Source of the DNA: JAFGUB01 sp050305515
GTDB taxonomy: Bacteria; Campylobacterota; Campylobacteria; Campylobacterales; Sulfurimonadaceae
Assembly (NCBI GenBank): GCA_050305515.1
Contig: JBNLFL010000016.1
Coordinates: forward strand, 25,560 to 89,559
Direction of reading: 5' to 3'
Length of the DNA stretch: 64,000 nucleotides
Under the pieces are notes generated by a model. That model worked only from the letters and a program-made list of their open reading frames with translations. It made no database searches and was not told the origin of the DNA. A program made the translations under genes and the position numbers. Shown in pieces: positions 43,383-51,563 of this stretch (within the stretch, counting starts at the first letter, position 1; each line of letters starts with the position of its first letter).

Positions 43383-44663
43383 TTACATCTGCAACCGAAA
43401 CGGCACCATTCCCGAAGCTTCAAAGCCCATGTTTTCATAAAAACGGTGGGCGGCTTTATTGTCGCCGTCGGTGAGCAGCGTTACTCTTTTTACTCCTTTC
43501 TCCCGGCTACATGTAAGCGCGTATTCGAGCAGTGACGCGCCGATGTTTTCTCCCCTGTGCGCGGCATCTATTATCATGTCTTCAAGCAGTGCCACGCGTT
43601 CGCCCAGCGCGGTGGAGACGCTGTAAAGCATGTTGACCATGCCGATAGCGCTCCCATCCCGGTGTGCTACGTAGATACTCCCGATATTCTCGTTTTCTAT
43701 AATCTGTTTGAGCGCCCGCGTCTGTCTGGCACTATCGGGAGTGAATTCGGCTTCTTGCGAGAAGAGCTGTTCGAGAAGGCCGCAAAGCTGCGGGATGTCT
43801 TCAAGCGTAGCGGCGCGGTATTGCACAATGGTTTCCTTACATGTAGACTCACGGGCAAGTAGAATCTTTTTGCGTTCAATCCCCCAGCGATAGCCGCTTA
43901 TGGCACCGCTTTTGGCGATAACCCGATGGCAGGGAATAAGGTAGCCGATGTGATTGCTGCCAATGGCGTTGGCCACGGCCCGCACCGCCTCGGGGCGTTC
44001 GACGAGATTGGCAATATCCTGATAGGTGGCGATAACGCCGTTAGGCAGGTTGATGAGCGCTTTCCAGACGTTAATCTGGAGATTGGTGCCCTTGACCATC
44101 AGATTGTATTTCTTGTTTTTGATGAAAATGTTTTCCAGATAGGTTTGAGCCTTCTCGTCGTCATGCAGCAGGTTCGCCCGCTCCCACAGCTCGTTGAAGC
44201 GTGCGAAAATCGCTTCTTTGTTGGCGTCGATGAAGCCCAGATAGCAGACCCCTTTGTCGGTGTAGGCGATGAGCGCTTCCCCAAACGGGGTGATGCCGTA
44301 ACCGTAGGTGATGGTGACATCTTTTCCCTTTTCACGCCACTCTTTGGGCGTGACGCCGATGAGGTTGACGAAAAGTTCATGCAGCCTGCTGGTGCTGGAG
44401 AGCCCGATGTCAAGGGAACTCTCCAGAAGTGAGCCGGACTCCTTGATACGCTCTTTGGCGTAATTGAGCGTTATCGAGTGTAAAAACTGTTTGGGCGTGA
44501 GCCCGACGTACTCCTTGAAGACGCGGATGAAATGGTACTTGCTCATGCCCACACTGCGCGCGATGGCATCGACGGTGGGCTGCTCCTTGAAATGGGTATC
44601 GATGTAGGTTATCGCTTTGGCGATCAAGCGGTAATTGTGATGCAGCGTTTCGATATCCGACAT
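43383..44663 (-). CDS. AraC-O6-methylguanine methyltransferase-GNAT triple fusion
   Basis: A 426-residue fusion in three parts: AraC-type helix-turn-helix (about 10-110; SVGMSKYHFIRVFKEYVGLT), an Ada-C O6-alkylguanine-DNA alkyltransferase (about 115-285; acceptor cysteine in IPCHRVIAKSGAISGYRWG), and a GNAT acetyltransferase (about 285-426; DMIIDAAHRGENIGASLLEY). The N-terminal zinc/CxxC Ada domain is absent, so the methyl-phosphotriester switch is missing. Two one-mismatch copies of TTACATGTAA lie inside (43507, 43837). Probably DNA-alkylation repair plus regulation, with an acetyltransferase add-on of unknown substrate. Confidence 0.88.
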   Translation of the reverse strand: MSDIETLHHNYRLIAKAITYIDTHFKEQPTVDAIARSVGMSKYHFIRVFKEYVGLTPKQFLHSITLNYAKERIKESGSLLESSLDIGLSSTSRLHELFVNLIGVTPKEWREKGKDVTITYGYGITPFGEALIAYTDKGVCYLGFIDANKEAIFARFNELWERANLLHDDEKAQTYLENIFIKNKKYNLMVKGTNLQINVWKALINLPNGVIATYQDIANLVERPEAVRAVANAIGSNHIGYLIPCHRVIAKSGAISGYRWGIERKKILLARESTCKETIVQYRAATLEDIPQLCGLLEQLFSQEAEFTPDSARQTRALKQIIENENIGSIYVAHRDGSAIGMVNMLYSVSTALGERVALLEDMIIDAAHRGENIGASLLEYALTCSREKGVKRVTLLTDGDNKAAHRFYENMGFEASGMVPFRLQM

Positions 44664-44678
44664 GGCGCGCCTTTTTAT

Positions 44679-45941
44679 TTAATAGTGAACATGATTATAA
44701 ACTCTAAACCGCTTCAAAAAGGTTTGAAGCTCCGCTTTTATTTCGTTTTGCAGCTGAATGTTGTCGATGTCATCAAGAACGTCGCAGACTTTATGCGCGA
44801 TGAACTCAAACTCATTTTCTCCCATTCCCAGCGTCGTCAGCGCTGCCGAACCGATGCGAACACCCGAAGTTGCCGTTGCCGGACGCGGGTCGTGGGGTAT
44901 GGTGTTTTTGTTGACCGTAATACCGGCGCGTTCAAGCGCCATGCTGGCGTCGTTACCCGAAAAGGCACGATCCCGTAGGGAGATAAGCACCAGATGGTTG
45001 TCCGTACCGCCGCTGACAAGCGTATAGCCCCGTTGAAGCAAAACGTCGGCGAGAATGGCGGCATTGGCTTTTAGCGCTTTGGCGTAGGTGCGCCATGAAG
45101 GGTGCAGCACCTCACCGAACGCCACGGCTTTGGCGGCAATGACATGCATGAGCGGACCGCCCTGCAGACCGGGGAAGATGGCACTGTTGATCTTTTTGGC
45201 AATGCTCTCGTCGTTGGTCATGATGACACCGCCTCTGGGGCCGCGGAGGGTTTTATGCGTTGTCGAAGTAACGACATCGGCGTAGGGAAAAGGGCTCATG
45301 TGTTCTCCGGCGGCCACAAGTCCCGCAATATGGGCAATGTCGGCAAAGAGGATGGCCCCCACGGCATCGGCGATGTCGCGGAACTTTTTAAAGTCGATCT
45401 CCCGCGCATAGGCGCTGGCACCGCAGACGATGATTTTAGGTTGGACGATTGTGGCTATGTCAAGGATTTTTTCATAATCCATCCGCCCGTCTTCCTCTAC
45501 ACCGTAGGTGAAGGCGTGGTAGTTTTTTCCCGAAAAGCTGGGTTTGGCACCGTGGGTCAAATGTCCGCCGTGGTTAAGATCCATACCCAGCAGTTTGTCT
45601 CCCGCCTGAAGCAGTGCGGCATAGACGGCACCGTTGGCCTGAGAACCCGAATGAGGCTGTACGTTGGCATAGGCGCAGCCGAAAATGGCGCACAGGCGTT
45701 CAATGGCCAATGTCTCGACCTGATCGGCAAACTCGCAGCCGTTGTAGTACCTTTTAGCGGGGTAGCCTTCGGCATATTTGTTGGTATAAATACTCCCCAT
45801 GGCCTCCATGACGGCAGGCGACGTAAAGTTTTCGCTGGCAATCATTTCAAGATGCGTACTCTGGCGTTCAAACTCGCGTTCCAAAATGCCAAACACTTCC
45901 GTATCGGCAACGGATAGGGGTATTTCGTGAATGAAACTCAT
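44679..45941 (-). CDS. glyA: serine hydroxymethyltransferase
   Basis: A 420-residue PLP enzyme interconverting serine and glycine with tetrahydrofolate. PLP lysine in DVVTSTTHKTLRGPRGG; substrate motifs EMIASENFTSPAVMEAMGS, YAEGYPAKRYYNGCE, GGTDNHLVLISL. Length and sequence are typical. It lies 15 nt upstream of the AraC-MGMT-GNAT gene on the same strand. Confidence 0.96.
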   Translation of the reverse strand: MSFIHEIPLSVADTEVFGILEREFERQSTHLEMIASENFTSPAVMEAMGSIYTNKYAEGYPAKRYYNGCEFADQVETLAIERLCAIFGCAYANVQPHSGSQANGAVYAALLQAGDKLLGMDLNHGGHLTHGAKPSFSGKNYHAFTYGVEEDGRMDYEKILDIATIVQPKIIVCGASAYAREIDFKKFRDIADAVGAILFADIAHIAGLVAAGEHMSPFPYADVVTSTTHKTLRGPRGGVIMTNDESIAKKINSAIFPGLQGGPLMHVIAAKAVAFGEVLHPSWRTYAKALKANAAILADVLLQRGYTLVSGGTDNHLVLISLRDRAFSGNDASMALERAGITVNKNTIPHDPRPATATSGVRIGSAALTTLGMGENEFEFIAHKVCDVLDDIDNIQLQNEIKAELQTFLKRFRVYNHVHY

Positions 45942-46074
45942 GGCGTCTCCTTGTTTTATGGTTGTAAAAGTGTAGCGCCGCAGCGCGGCAGAGGCAATCC
46001 GTATTTTGCGAAGATTTCGTAAGGAAAAGCAATTTTTGGATTTGCAGTAAAATACGGCTAAAAAGAGGGCTGTG

Positions 46075-46542
46075 ATGACTCCTGCCGTAACGGTGGCAAA
46101 AAAAGCGAAAATTTCCTACACGCTTCACTCCTATACCCATGACCCTTCCAATACGGCATACGGTGAGGAAGCTTCAGTAATGCTGGGCGTTGCGCCGGAG
46201 CGGGTTTTTAAAACGCTGGTAGTGCGGCTTGATGACAAACAGCTGGTTGTTGCCGTGATTCCCGTTTCATCCATGCTCTCCATGAAACAGCTTGCCAAAG
46301 CCACAGGCGGTAAAAAAGCCGAAATGGCCGAGGGTGCGGATGTGGAACGTTCAAGCGGTTACATTCTGGGTGGAGTCAGCCCGCTGGGCCAAAAAAAGCG
46401 TCTTCGGACGTTTATTGACAGTTCGGCGGAGCGTTATGAGAGCATCTATGTGAGTGCGGGGCGTCGGGGGCTGGAGATAGAACTTGCCCCTGAAGATTTG
46501 TGCCGTCTTGTCAACGGAGTGTTCGCGGGATTGTCTGCCTGA
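46075..46542 (+). CDS. ybaK: YbaK-type Cys-tRNA(Pro)/Cys-tRNA(Cys) deacylase
   Basis: A 155-residue trans-editing hydrolase that clears mischarged Cys-tRNAPro. The family signature includes VFKTLVVRLDDKQLVVAVIP, LSMKQLAKATGGKKAEMAE, SGYILGGVSPLGQKKRLRTF (catalytic lysine region GGK) and VSAGRRGLEIELAPEDL. ATG 46075 has GAGGG upstream; GTG 46072 is the alternative. Confidence 0.9.
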   Translation: MTPAVTVAKKAKISYTLHSYTHDPSNTAYGEEASVMLGVAPERVFKTLVVRLDDKQLVVAVIPVSSMLSMKQLAKATGGKKAEMAEGADVERSSGYILGGVSPLGQKKRLRTFIDSSAERYESIYVSAGRRGLEIELAPEDLCRLVNGVFAGLSA

Positions 46543-46548
46543 GGCGCT

Positions 46549-46662
46549 CTATTTCCCGCAGGTCTTGCATTCGAACTCTTTCAAAAGAAAGAGTATGCCC
46601 GGCAATGCAAAAACAAGCACCATGACAAATACACCCATCTGATAATTAAATTCAAAATTCAT
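46549..46662 (-). CDS. 37-residue CxxC membrane micro-protein
   Basis: ATG 46662 is preceded by AAAGG at 6 nt. The product has one hydrophobic helix (MGVFVMVLVFALPGILFLL) and a basic CKTCGK tail. No homologue is certain. Its length and CxxC motif recall the micro-protein at 10766-10879. The gene fits exactly between ybaK and the DoxX gene, on the opposite strand. Confidence 0.5.
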   Translation of the reverse strand: MNFEFNYQMGVFVMVLVFALPGILFLLKEFECKTCGK

Positions 46663-46790
46663 TATAAACCTTTGAGATTCAAAAAGCCCTATTATATCAA
46701 AACCTAATAAGTTTTATTACTTGTATGTAACAAAAATCACAGACCGCTTTAGGGCGCTTTTTTTACAATGCTCTTTAAAAAGGAGACGGT

Positions 46791-47204
46791 ATGAAAGCGG
46801 ATTATGCCGTGCGTGTCATGCAGATCATGATTGGGGTGAATTTTTTCTGGTTCGGGATGCTCAAATTTTTTTCAGGCGTAAGCCCCGCAGAAACGCTGGC
46901 CGTAATGACCATTGCCAAGCTGACGTTCGGCTTTATTGCACCGGAGCTTTCCATTAAACTTCTGGCTATCTGGGAAGTCGCTATCGGTGCCGGATTTCTG
47001 CTCGGGCGCTATGTCAGGATATTCATGCCGCTTTTCATGCTGCACATGGTGCTGACGTTTTCACCGCTCTTTTTCTTTCCCGAACTCTGCTTTGGCGAAG
47101 CACCGTTTTCATTGACGCTTGTGGGTCAGTATATTTTCAAAAACCTTGTTTTCATTGCGGCGGGCGTGGTGATCTGCATAAAATCGAGGCAGGCGGACGT
47201 TTAG
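46791..47204 (+). CDS. DoxX-like small membrane protein
   Basis: A 137-residue four-helix membrane protein: VRVMQIMIGVNFFWFGMLKF, LLAIWEVAIGAGFLLGRY, IFMPLFMLHMVLTFSPLFFF and YIFKNLVFIAAGVVICI. The arrangement matches DoxX/DUF417-like proteins, which are linked to redox and sulfur metabolism or membrane stress, but the exact role is unknown. AAAAGGAG precedes the ATG. It is the last gene before the AT-rich island. Confidence 0.78.
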   Translation: MKADYAVRVMQIMIGVNFFWFGMLKFFSGVSPAETLAVMTIAKLTFGFIAPELSIKLLAIWEVAIGAGFLLGRYVRIFMPLFMLHMVLTFSPLFFFPELCFGEAPFSLTLVGQYIFKNLVFIAAGVVICIKSRQADV

Positions 47205-47290
47205 CGAAAGTTTTGTTTTCTTTTTCATCAACTTCTTTGGAGTACTTAAAAGTAGCCTCGTCACCTTTTTATCATTGCTGTGAGATAGTA

Positions 47291-47371
47291 ATGGGGGGGG
47301 AGTGGGGCTTCTGGTGGAGCTTTATGATATTATATTGCGTACTGCTTTTAATTACCACGGGGGAGTTATAA
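47291..47371 (+). CDS. possible 26-residue micro-protein starting in a G8 tract
   Basis: ATG 47291 opens directly into eight consecutive G (47293-47300), then encodes a Trp-rich hydrophobic helix (GEWGFWWSFMILYCVLLLI). Homopolymeric G runs are classic phase-variation sites in Campylobacterota. The ribosome site is weak and the frame small, so it may be fortuitous. Confidence 0.25.
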   Translation: MGGEWGFWWSFMILYCVLLLITTGEL

Positions 47372-47378
47372 TAGATAT

Positions 47379-48338
47379 ATGTATAATTCATTGATTGACA
47401 AAGAGTTTCAAAGAATTATCTTAAATAATACTGCCATGTGGTTAAATATGTTGGATAATGACGCTAACGTAGTTATGTGGAATAAAGCTGCAGAGAAGAT
47501 AAGTGGCTATAGCAAAGAAGAGGTACTTGGCCATAATAAAATATGGGAGTTACTTTATCCAGATGAAGATTATCGTACTTCTATTTACAATAAAGCACTT
47601 GAAATTATTGATAGTGGAGAAGAAATTATAGATTTTGAAACAACTATAATTTCTAAAGATGGTACTAAGAAAATTTTATCTTGGAACACACATCAGATGG
47701 TGGATAAAGATAAAAATATTATTGGTTCTCTTGCTATAGCAAGAGACATTACAAAAATAAAAGCTCATGAAAAAAACCTCCAATTATTGACACTTGAATT
47801 AGAAAAATCAAATGAAAAACTACTTGAATTAAGTTATGTTGATCCACTAACAAACATACCAAATAGAAGAGCTTATGACGAAAGATACGCACATGAGTTA
47901 CAAGCCACAAAAAGATCAGGAAAAGAGTTCTCTTTTTTATTAATTGATATTGATCATTTCAAAGAATATAATGATATATATGGACATGAAAATGGTGATG
48001 TTATTTTATTTAGAGTCTCTAATCAAATAAAAAATGTATTACCAAGAAAAACTGATTTTATTGCGCGTTATGGCGGTGAAGAAATAGTAGTAATACTCTC
48101 TTATACACCTCTAAAGGAAGCACAAATTATTGCAAAAAAAATTCTTCAATCTATACGTGACTTAAATATTGAACACTCATATTCAAAGTTTGATCGATTG
48201 TTAACTGTTAGTATAGGGGTTACTTCTACAAAAATCTCTATTGAAAATGTAATGGACGATGCAGATCAAGCACTTTATAAAGCCAAGAATAATGGGCGTA
48301 ATAGGTTTGAAGTCTACTCTGATGAACCTTGTTTATAA
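47379..48338 (+). CDS. PAS-GGDEF diguanylate cyclase
   Basis: A 319-residue AT-rich gene. PAS domain (WLNMLDNDANVVMWNKAAEK, about 20-130), coiled-coil linker, then GGDEF (LTNIPNRRAYDERYAHEL; DHFKEYNDIYGHENGDVILF; FIARYGGEEIVVILSY). The GGEEI active loop and downstream metal motif are intact, so cyclic di-GMP synthesis is expected. The lysine/isoleucine-heavy codon use differs sharply from the other c-di-GMP genes in the window, suggesting acquisition. A TATAAT box (47367-47372) lies so near the ATG that the message may be almost leaderless, or a GGGAG 13 nt upstream is used. Confidence 0.88.
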   Translation: MYNSLIDKEFQRIILNNTAMWLNMLDNDANVVMWNKAAEKISGYSKEEVLGHNKIWELLYPDEDYRTSIYNKALEIIDSGEEIIDFETTIISKDGTKKILSWNTHQMVDKDKNIIGSLAIARDITKIKAHEKNLQLLTLELEKSNEKLLELSYVDPLTNIPNRRAYDERYAHELQATKRSGKEFSFLLIDIDHFKEYNDIYGHENGDVILFRVSNQIKNVLPRKTDFIARYGGEEIVVILSYTPLKEAQIIAKKILQSIRDLNIEHSYSKFDRLLTVSIGVTSTKISIENVMDDADQALYKAKNNGRNRFEVYSDEPCL

Positions 48339-48513
48339 AGTTCCAATCTTCGACAGGCAAAGGCTTAGAGTTGATAAATCATTTCCGTTTCAATGCTAAA
48401 GGTAAAAACTTGTATTTTCTATAGCTACCTTATTTTGGGATTTTTTCTCGCTTTACAATAAGGGTTTGATCTGCTTTAGGGCAGGCTTTTAGGCACCTTT
48501 TTAGTGTAACTGA

Positions 48514-49257
48514 TTACATAATACTAGATGCTCTTACTGTTAAAAGGAACTCTTTTTCTTTAGACCATGGATTTGATTTAGTATTTTCTAGTTCAATTAT
48601 AAATTCTTTTTTGTTTGGATGATAAAGATGCCCAAGCCCATGCAAGCCATATGATTCAAATCTAGCATCTCCGCTATAAATCATCTTTTTATAGTGTTCT
48701 AGACAAATTCCAAGTAGTTGTTTATGTTTATCGGGTCGATTATCAAACCACTTTTTCACTTTATCTTCATTGTATTCAACATAACCAGGCTCATCATCGC
48801 TTTTCAATTCTTTCCAAAAACGATCTTCGTCATTTACTTGATATGAATTTACCGAATCTGAAACACTTTCGCAAAACATATCAAATCCATTTGGCATCAT
48901 ATAAATCGGATTTTCAAAAACATTTTGCCACAGCATTTGAAAGAAAGAGTCTATTAGCTCTTTTATCAATTCAACATCATCGAACTTATTAATCACAAAA
49001 TTTATGCTTTCTGGTCCTGATTGTACAAACCATATATAGACATCAAGAATATCTAAATCTTCATCTTTAGCTATCTGCCTATTTAATTCTATAAGATTTC
49101 TTGCATACTTCTCACAACGAGCACATTGGATCATAGGTGCTTCATCAGCATAATACCAATTATCATCTTTTCTGAATAACAGTTCTTGTAGTTGGGACAG
49201 ATTCAAATCATCTAAGTCAATAATATCAATGTGTTCATGATCTATTTCGTCATTCAT
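48514..49257 (-). CDS. acidic protein of unknown function, downstream of HEPN cassette
   Basis: A 247-residue AT-rich, acidic protein. Recognisable local features: a CARCEKYARNLIEL CxxC and a GLHGLGHLYHP segment near the C terminus. No family recognised. ATG 49257 is chosen; a TTG four codons upstream is possible. It follows the HEPN-type gene by 56 nt with no attC between them, so the two may form one module. The 176 bp beyond its stop contain no gene and no attC-like site. Confidence 0.6.
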   Translation of the reverse strand: MNDEIDHEHIDIIDLDDLNLSQLQELLFRKDDNWYYADEAPMIQCARCEKYARNLIELNRQIAKDEDLDILDVYIWFVQSGPESINFVINKFDDVELIKELIDSFFQMLWQNVFENPIYMMPNGFDMFCESVSDSVNSYQVNDEDRFWKELKSDDEPGYVEYNEDKVKKWFDNRPDKHKQLLGICLEHYKKMIYSGDARFESYGLHGLGHLYHPNKKEFIIELENTKSNPWSKEKEFLLTVRASSIM

Positions 49258-49313
49258 ATCATTTCTCAATTATTAAATTTTGATCTTTACATGTAATCCC
49301 AAAAGCACCATCT

Positions 49314-50495
49314 CTACTTTGCCAGATCTTGAAAAACGCAAAGTGGAAACTCGTATCTTTTTTGATTATCTTCCTGATCTGACGGTGTATGGTAAAAGAG
49401 TTGCTCCAAGACAAGAAAGCCAATAATTGATGACTTAAGTGAAAACTCACTCGTATTCGCCACGCCGTGACCTACTGAGTTTCGTGAGATTTCAGCAGGT
49501 TCTCCGGGGGCAAAGTTTGCAAAATAGATTTTATTCAAATAGTCGCTAAACTTTGCTGGTAAGATTCTTGAATAACGCTCTTTTTGAATTTTCGACATTT
49601 TCATTGGCGCATTTGCTAAATTTTTTTGACTATATTGCGTACTGTTTATGAATTGATTCACACTTCTTAGAACCCCTTCAATACGGGGGTAAAGAATAGA
49701 AGTTGAACTAATATAATCTTTCTCTATAAATCTTTCTGCGGCACGCTCAAGGAGATCAATGTGCTCACCAAAAATATGAGAGTTACGCCATTTTTCAAGG
49801 AATTCAGGTAAAGATTTTTCAACTTCAGTAGCTATGTCAGTTAATAGCTCATCGCAATCCCAATCGGCTTTGACATAATTGAGTAGTGAAGTAATGGTTT
49901 TCTTTTTTAAGCCGATGAATGGAAACCATTTCTTTTCAAATAGTTTATCCCATTCGTCATCGCTGATTTTATGTAAGTCTTGAAAAAACAAGTAATTGTA
50001 GAAGTGGCCCAAGTTTGCCCAAATATCATATTCAATTTTATATTCATTGTCGACTATTGATGTAAAATCAAAAAAGAAGCCTTTTCGCCATCCTTTCGAT
50101 AGGATGACAAAGTATCCCACATCATTAGGTATTTCTGTGCCTTTGAACTCCAATGATACGATATCTGCAAAATCATCTTCAAAAACAGGGTCACCTTTTT
50201 TCATTGATTTTTTGATACGAGCTTTGGCAACAAGGTCTATTTCATTCAGATAAACATCACACTTACCATCTTTATGAAATATTGCAAGCATGTGGTCTAG
50301 CGTGGAACAGCGAATATTTTGATCTTTTGGCAGTAGATTAATGACTTCTGTAGGAATGCCATCTAATCTACTTATAAATTCATCACCATCCTCATACGAT
50401 GTAAATTCACGTGTGATAAGGGAAACATTTTCACCTGATCTGGCTTCGGTTGCAGTGTAGCCAGCAGGTGGGCGATCAAATTTTACAGTATACAA
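49314..50495 (-). CDS. HEPN-domain protein (integron cassette)
   Basis: A 393-residue AT-rich protein whose C terminus carries the HEPN signature Rx4H (EISRNSVGHGVAN, near 345) followed by the usual hydrophobic helix (SSIIGFLVLEQLFYH). HEPN proteins are often RNases of toxin-antitoxin or abortive-infection systems. The N-terminal 250 residues are unrecognised. TTG 50495 with GGAG 8 nt upstream is the only plausible start and lies 22 nt after an attC-like R box, as expected for a first cassette gene. The neighbouring 247-residue protein is a candidate partner. Confidence 0.7.
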   Translation of the reverse strand: MYTVKFDRPPAGYTATEARSGENVSLITREFTSYEDGDEFISRLDGIPTEVINLLPKDQNIRCSTLDHMLAIFHKDGKCDVYLNEIDLVAKARIKKSMKKGDPVFEDDFADIVSLEFKGTEIPNDVGYFVILSKGWRKGFFFDFTSIVDNEYKIEYDIWANLGHFYNYLFFQDLHKISDDEWDKLFEKKWFPFIGLKKKTITSLLNYVKADWDCDELLTDIATEVEKSLPEFLEKWRNSHIFGEHIDLLERAAERFIEKDYISSTSILYPRIEGVLRSVNQFINSTQYSQKNLANAPMKMSKIQKERYSRILPAKFSDYLNKIYFANFAPGEPAEISRNSVGHGVANTSEFSLKSSIIGFLVLEQLFYHTPSDQEDNQKRYEFPLCVFQDLAK

Positions 50496-50516
50496 TAGAG
50501 ATGCTCCTGATTTGTA

Positions 50517-50557
50517 ACCTAACGGTGGTACGGGTTCAGCCCTTTGGGTTGTTAGAC
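50517..50557 (-). other. short or degraded attC-like site
   Basis: Read on the minus strand: GTCTAAC (R'' consensus RYYYAAC) ... GTTAGGT (R' consensus GTTRRRY). Only 41 bp, below the normal attC size, with a weak central hairpin. Probably a degraded site at the end of the 50625-51050 cassette. Confidence 0.5.
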
Positions 50558-50662
50558 AAAAAGGGGACAGGCTACTTTAGCTAGTAAATGGGGACAAGCT
50601 ACTTTTTCTTTACATGTAAAAGAGTTAGTGCTTAATTTCAATAAAGTAGCCTGTCCCCTTTT
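50558..50662. repeat. inverted GGGGACAGGCTACTTT repeats flanking TTACATGTAA
   Basis: Left arm 50563-50578, a second degenerate direct copy 50590-50606, and a perfectly inverted right arm 50643-50658 (20 bp with flanking A/T). TTACATGTAA (50610-50619) lies in the middle. Such GGGGACA repeats are familiar to me from the ends of REP-type or IS200-like elements; no transposase is present. The right arm encodes the C terminus of the adjacent cassette protein. Confidence 0.7.
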
Positions 50663-51050
50663 CCTTAGGTGCGTTAATAATACTAGATATTTTATTTATA
50701 TAGAATAAGTTAATTAATAATGGTACTCCAAGTACCATAAGTGCCTCAATATACCAACCACTAAATAAAGAAGGAATACCACTAGCCCAAGAAGGAAGGA
50801 TAATTAATCCGATTGAGCTTATCCACTTAATATTTTTAATAGGCATAATGTTATTTTTTATAAAATGTATTAAAAACAATCCAGAAATTAAAAAAATAGG
50901 AACTGCCGCTAAAACTAAAGTAATAAAACTATTAATTTTTATAACAATGCCTAGCATCCATAGCATTTCATATTTTTTTAAAATTTTTCCAGAAATAATT
51001 AACAGATCAATTGTCCAAGATGCTGTATAGCCAGCAAGCTCCTGCTGCAA
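50625..51050 (-). CDS. cassette-encoded multi-helix membrane protein, start uncertain
   Basis: A 141-residue frame with four hydrophobic helices (INSFITLVLAAVPIFLIS, SSIGLIILPSWASGIPSLF, ALMVLGVPLLINLFYI). It begins at a weak TTG; ATG at about 50966 would shorten it by 28 residues. A separate overlapping frame starting near 51092 encodes a signal-like peptide (MKKIYLSIIIFLVGLAAGA) and stops after 28 codons. The true gene may therefore be frameshifted. The last residues are encoded by the inverted GGGGACA repeat, so the 3' end may be secondary. No family recognised. Confidence 0.5.
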   Translation of the reverse strand: MQQELAGYTASWTIDLLIISGKILKKYEMLWMLGIVIKINSFITLVLAAVPIFLISGLFLIHFIKNNIMPIKNIKWISSIGLIILPSWASGIPSLFSGWYIEALMVLGVPLLINLFYINKISSIINAPKEKGTGYFIEIKH

Positions 51051-51099
51051 GTCCGACTAAAAATATAATAATTGATAAATATATTTTTTTCATTCCATT

Positions 51100-51168
51100 A
51101 CCTAACGTTTAAAATGAGCCGATGAATTGCCCGCAGGGTAATTCATCGGCTCCTCTGATTTGTTAGAT
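51100..51168 (-). other. attC-like integron recombination site
   Basis: Minus strand reads ATCTAAC (51168-51162) ... GTTAGGT (51106-51100), both matching consensus, with a perfect 13-bp internal inverted repeat (GAGCCGATGAATT, 51116-51128 with 51140-51152). Size 69 bp fits attC. It begins 4 nt after the stop of the upstream cassette gene. Confidence 0.8.
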
Positions 51169-51171
51169 CTG

Positions 51172-51471
51172 CTATCCAGCAAGTAATACTCCTATTGTCA
51201 TATAGATTAACAAAATAACTAGTGCAATACTTCCCGCAATACGAAAAGCTTTTTCGAGGTAAAAACTTTTTGCTCGCAAGTATCTGGAAGACAAGAATAG
51301 TAACAGGGTAGTAAGCCCCCAAGAACCATACCAAATAGGCAACATAATAGGTTGCTGATTTGGAAGATTATAAACAATTCCAAAAATCAAAAATAGCCAG
51401 ACTGCTGCTACAAAAGAAGCTCCGAGAATAACTCCCAAGATTATCTGGCTACTTGATTTTACAAGATTCAT
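51172..51471 (-). CDS. cassette-encoded small membrane protein (99 aa)
   Basis: Three hydrophobic helices (ILGVILGASFVAAVWLFL, GSWGLTTLLLFLSS, IAGSIALVILLIYMTIGVLL). ATG 51471 has AAGGA upstream; the frame can be extended by 13 codons only from a TTG inside the neighbouring attC. No family recognised. Between two attC-like sites, as in a typical single-gene cassette. Confidence 0.65.
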   Translation of the reverse strand: MNLVKSSSQIILGVILGASFVAAVWLFLIFGIVYNLPNQQPIMLPIWYGSWGLTTLLLFLSSRYLRAKSFYLEKAFRIAGSIALVILLIYMTIGVLLAG

Positions 51472-51488
51472 TGTTTGTTCAATCCTTG

Positions 51489-51560
51489 AGCTAACGTTTA
51501 AAATGAGCAATCAAAAAGCCGCCCGCGGGTTTTTGATTGCTCTCCTTTGATTTGTTAAAA
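51489..51560 (-). other. attC-like integron recombination site
   Basis: Same layout as the site at 51100: a perfect 13-bp internal inverted repeat (GAGCAATCAAAAA with 51530-51542) around a GC-rich loop, and outer TAAC/GTTA boxes. The outer boxes deviate slightly from consensus (TTTTAAC, GTTAGCT). Length 72 bp. It begins 4 nt after the 51564-51884 gene. Confidence 0.75.
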
Positions 51561-51563
51561 GTA

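Noticed and set aside
48339..48513. Possible further attC downstream of the 247-residue cassette protein
   Set aside because: No RYYYAAC/GTTRRRY pair or internal stem found; only a short GC-containing hairpin.
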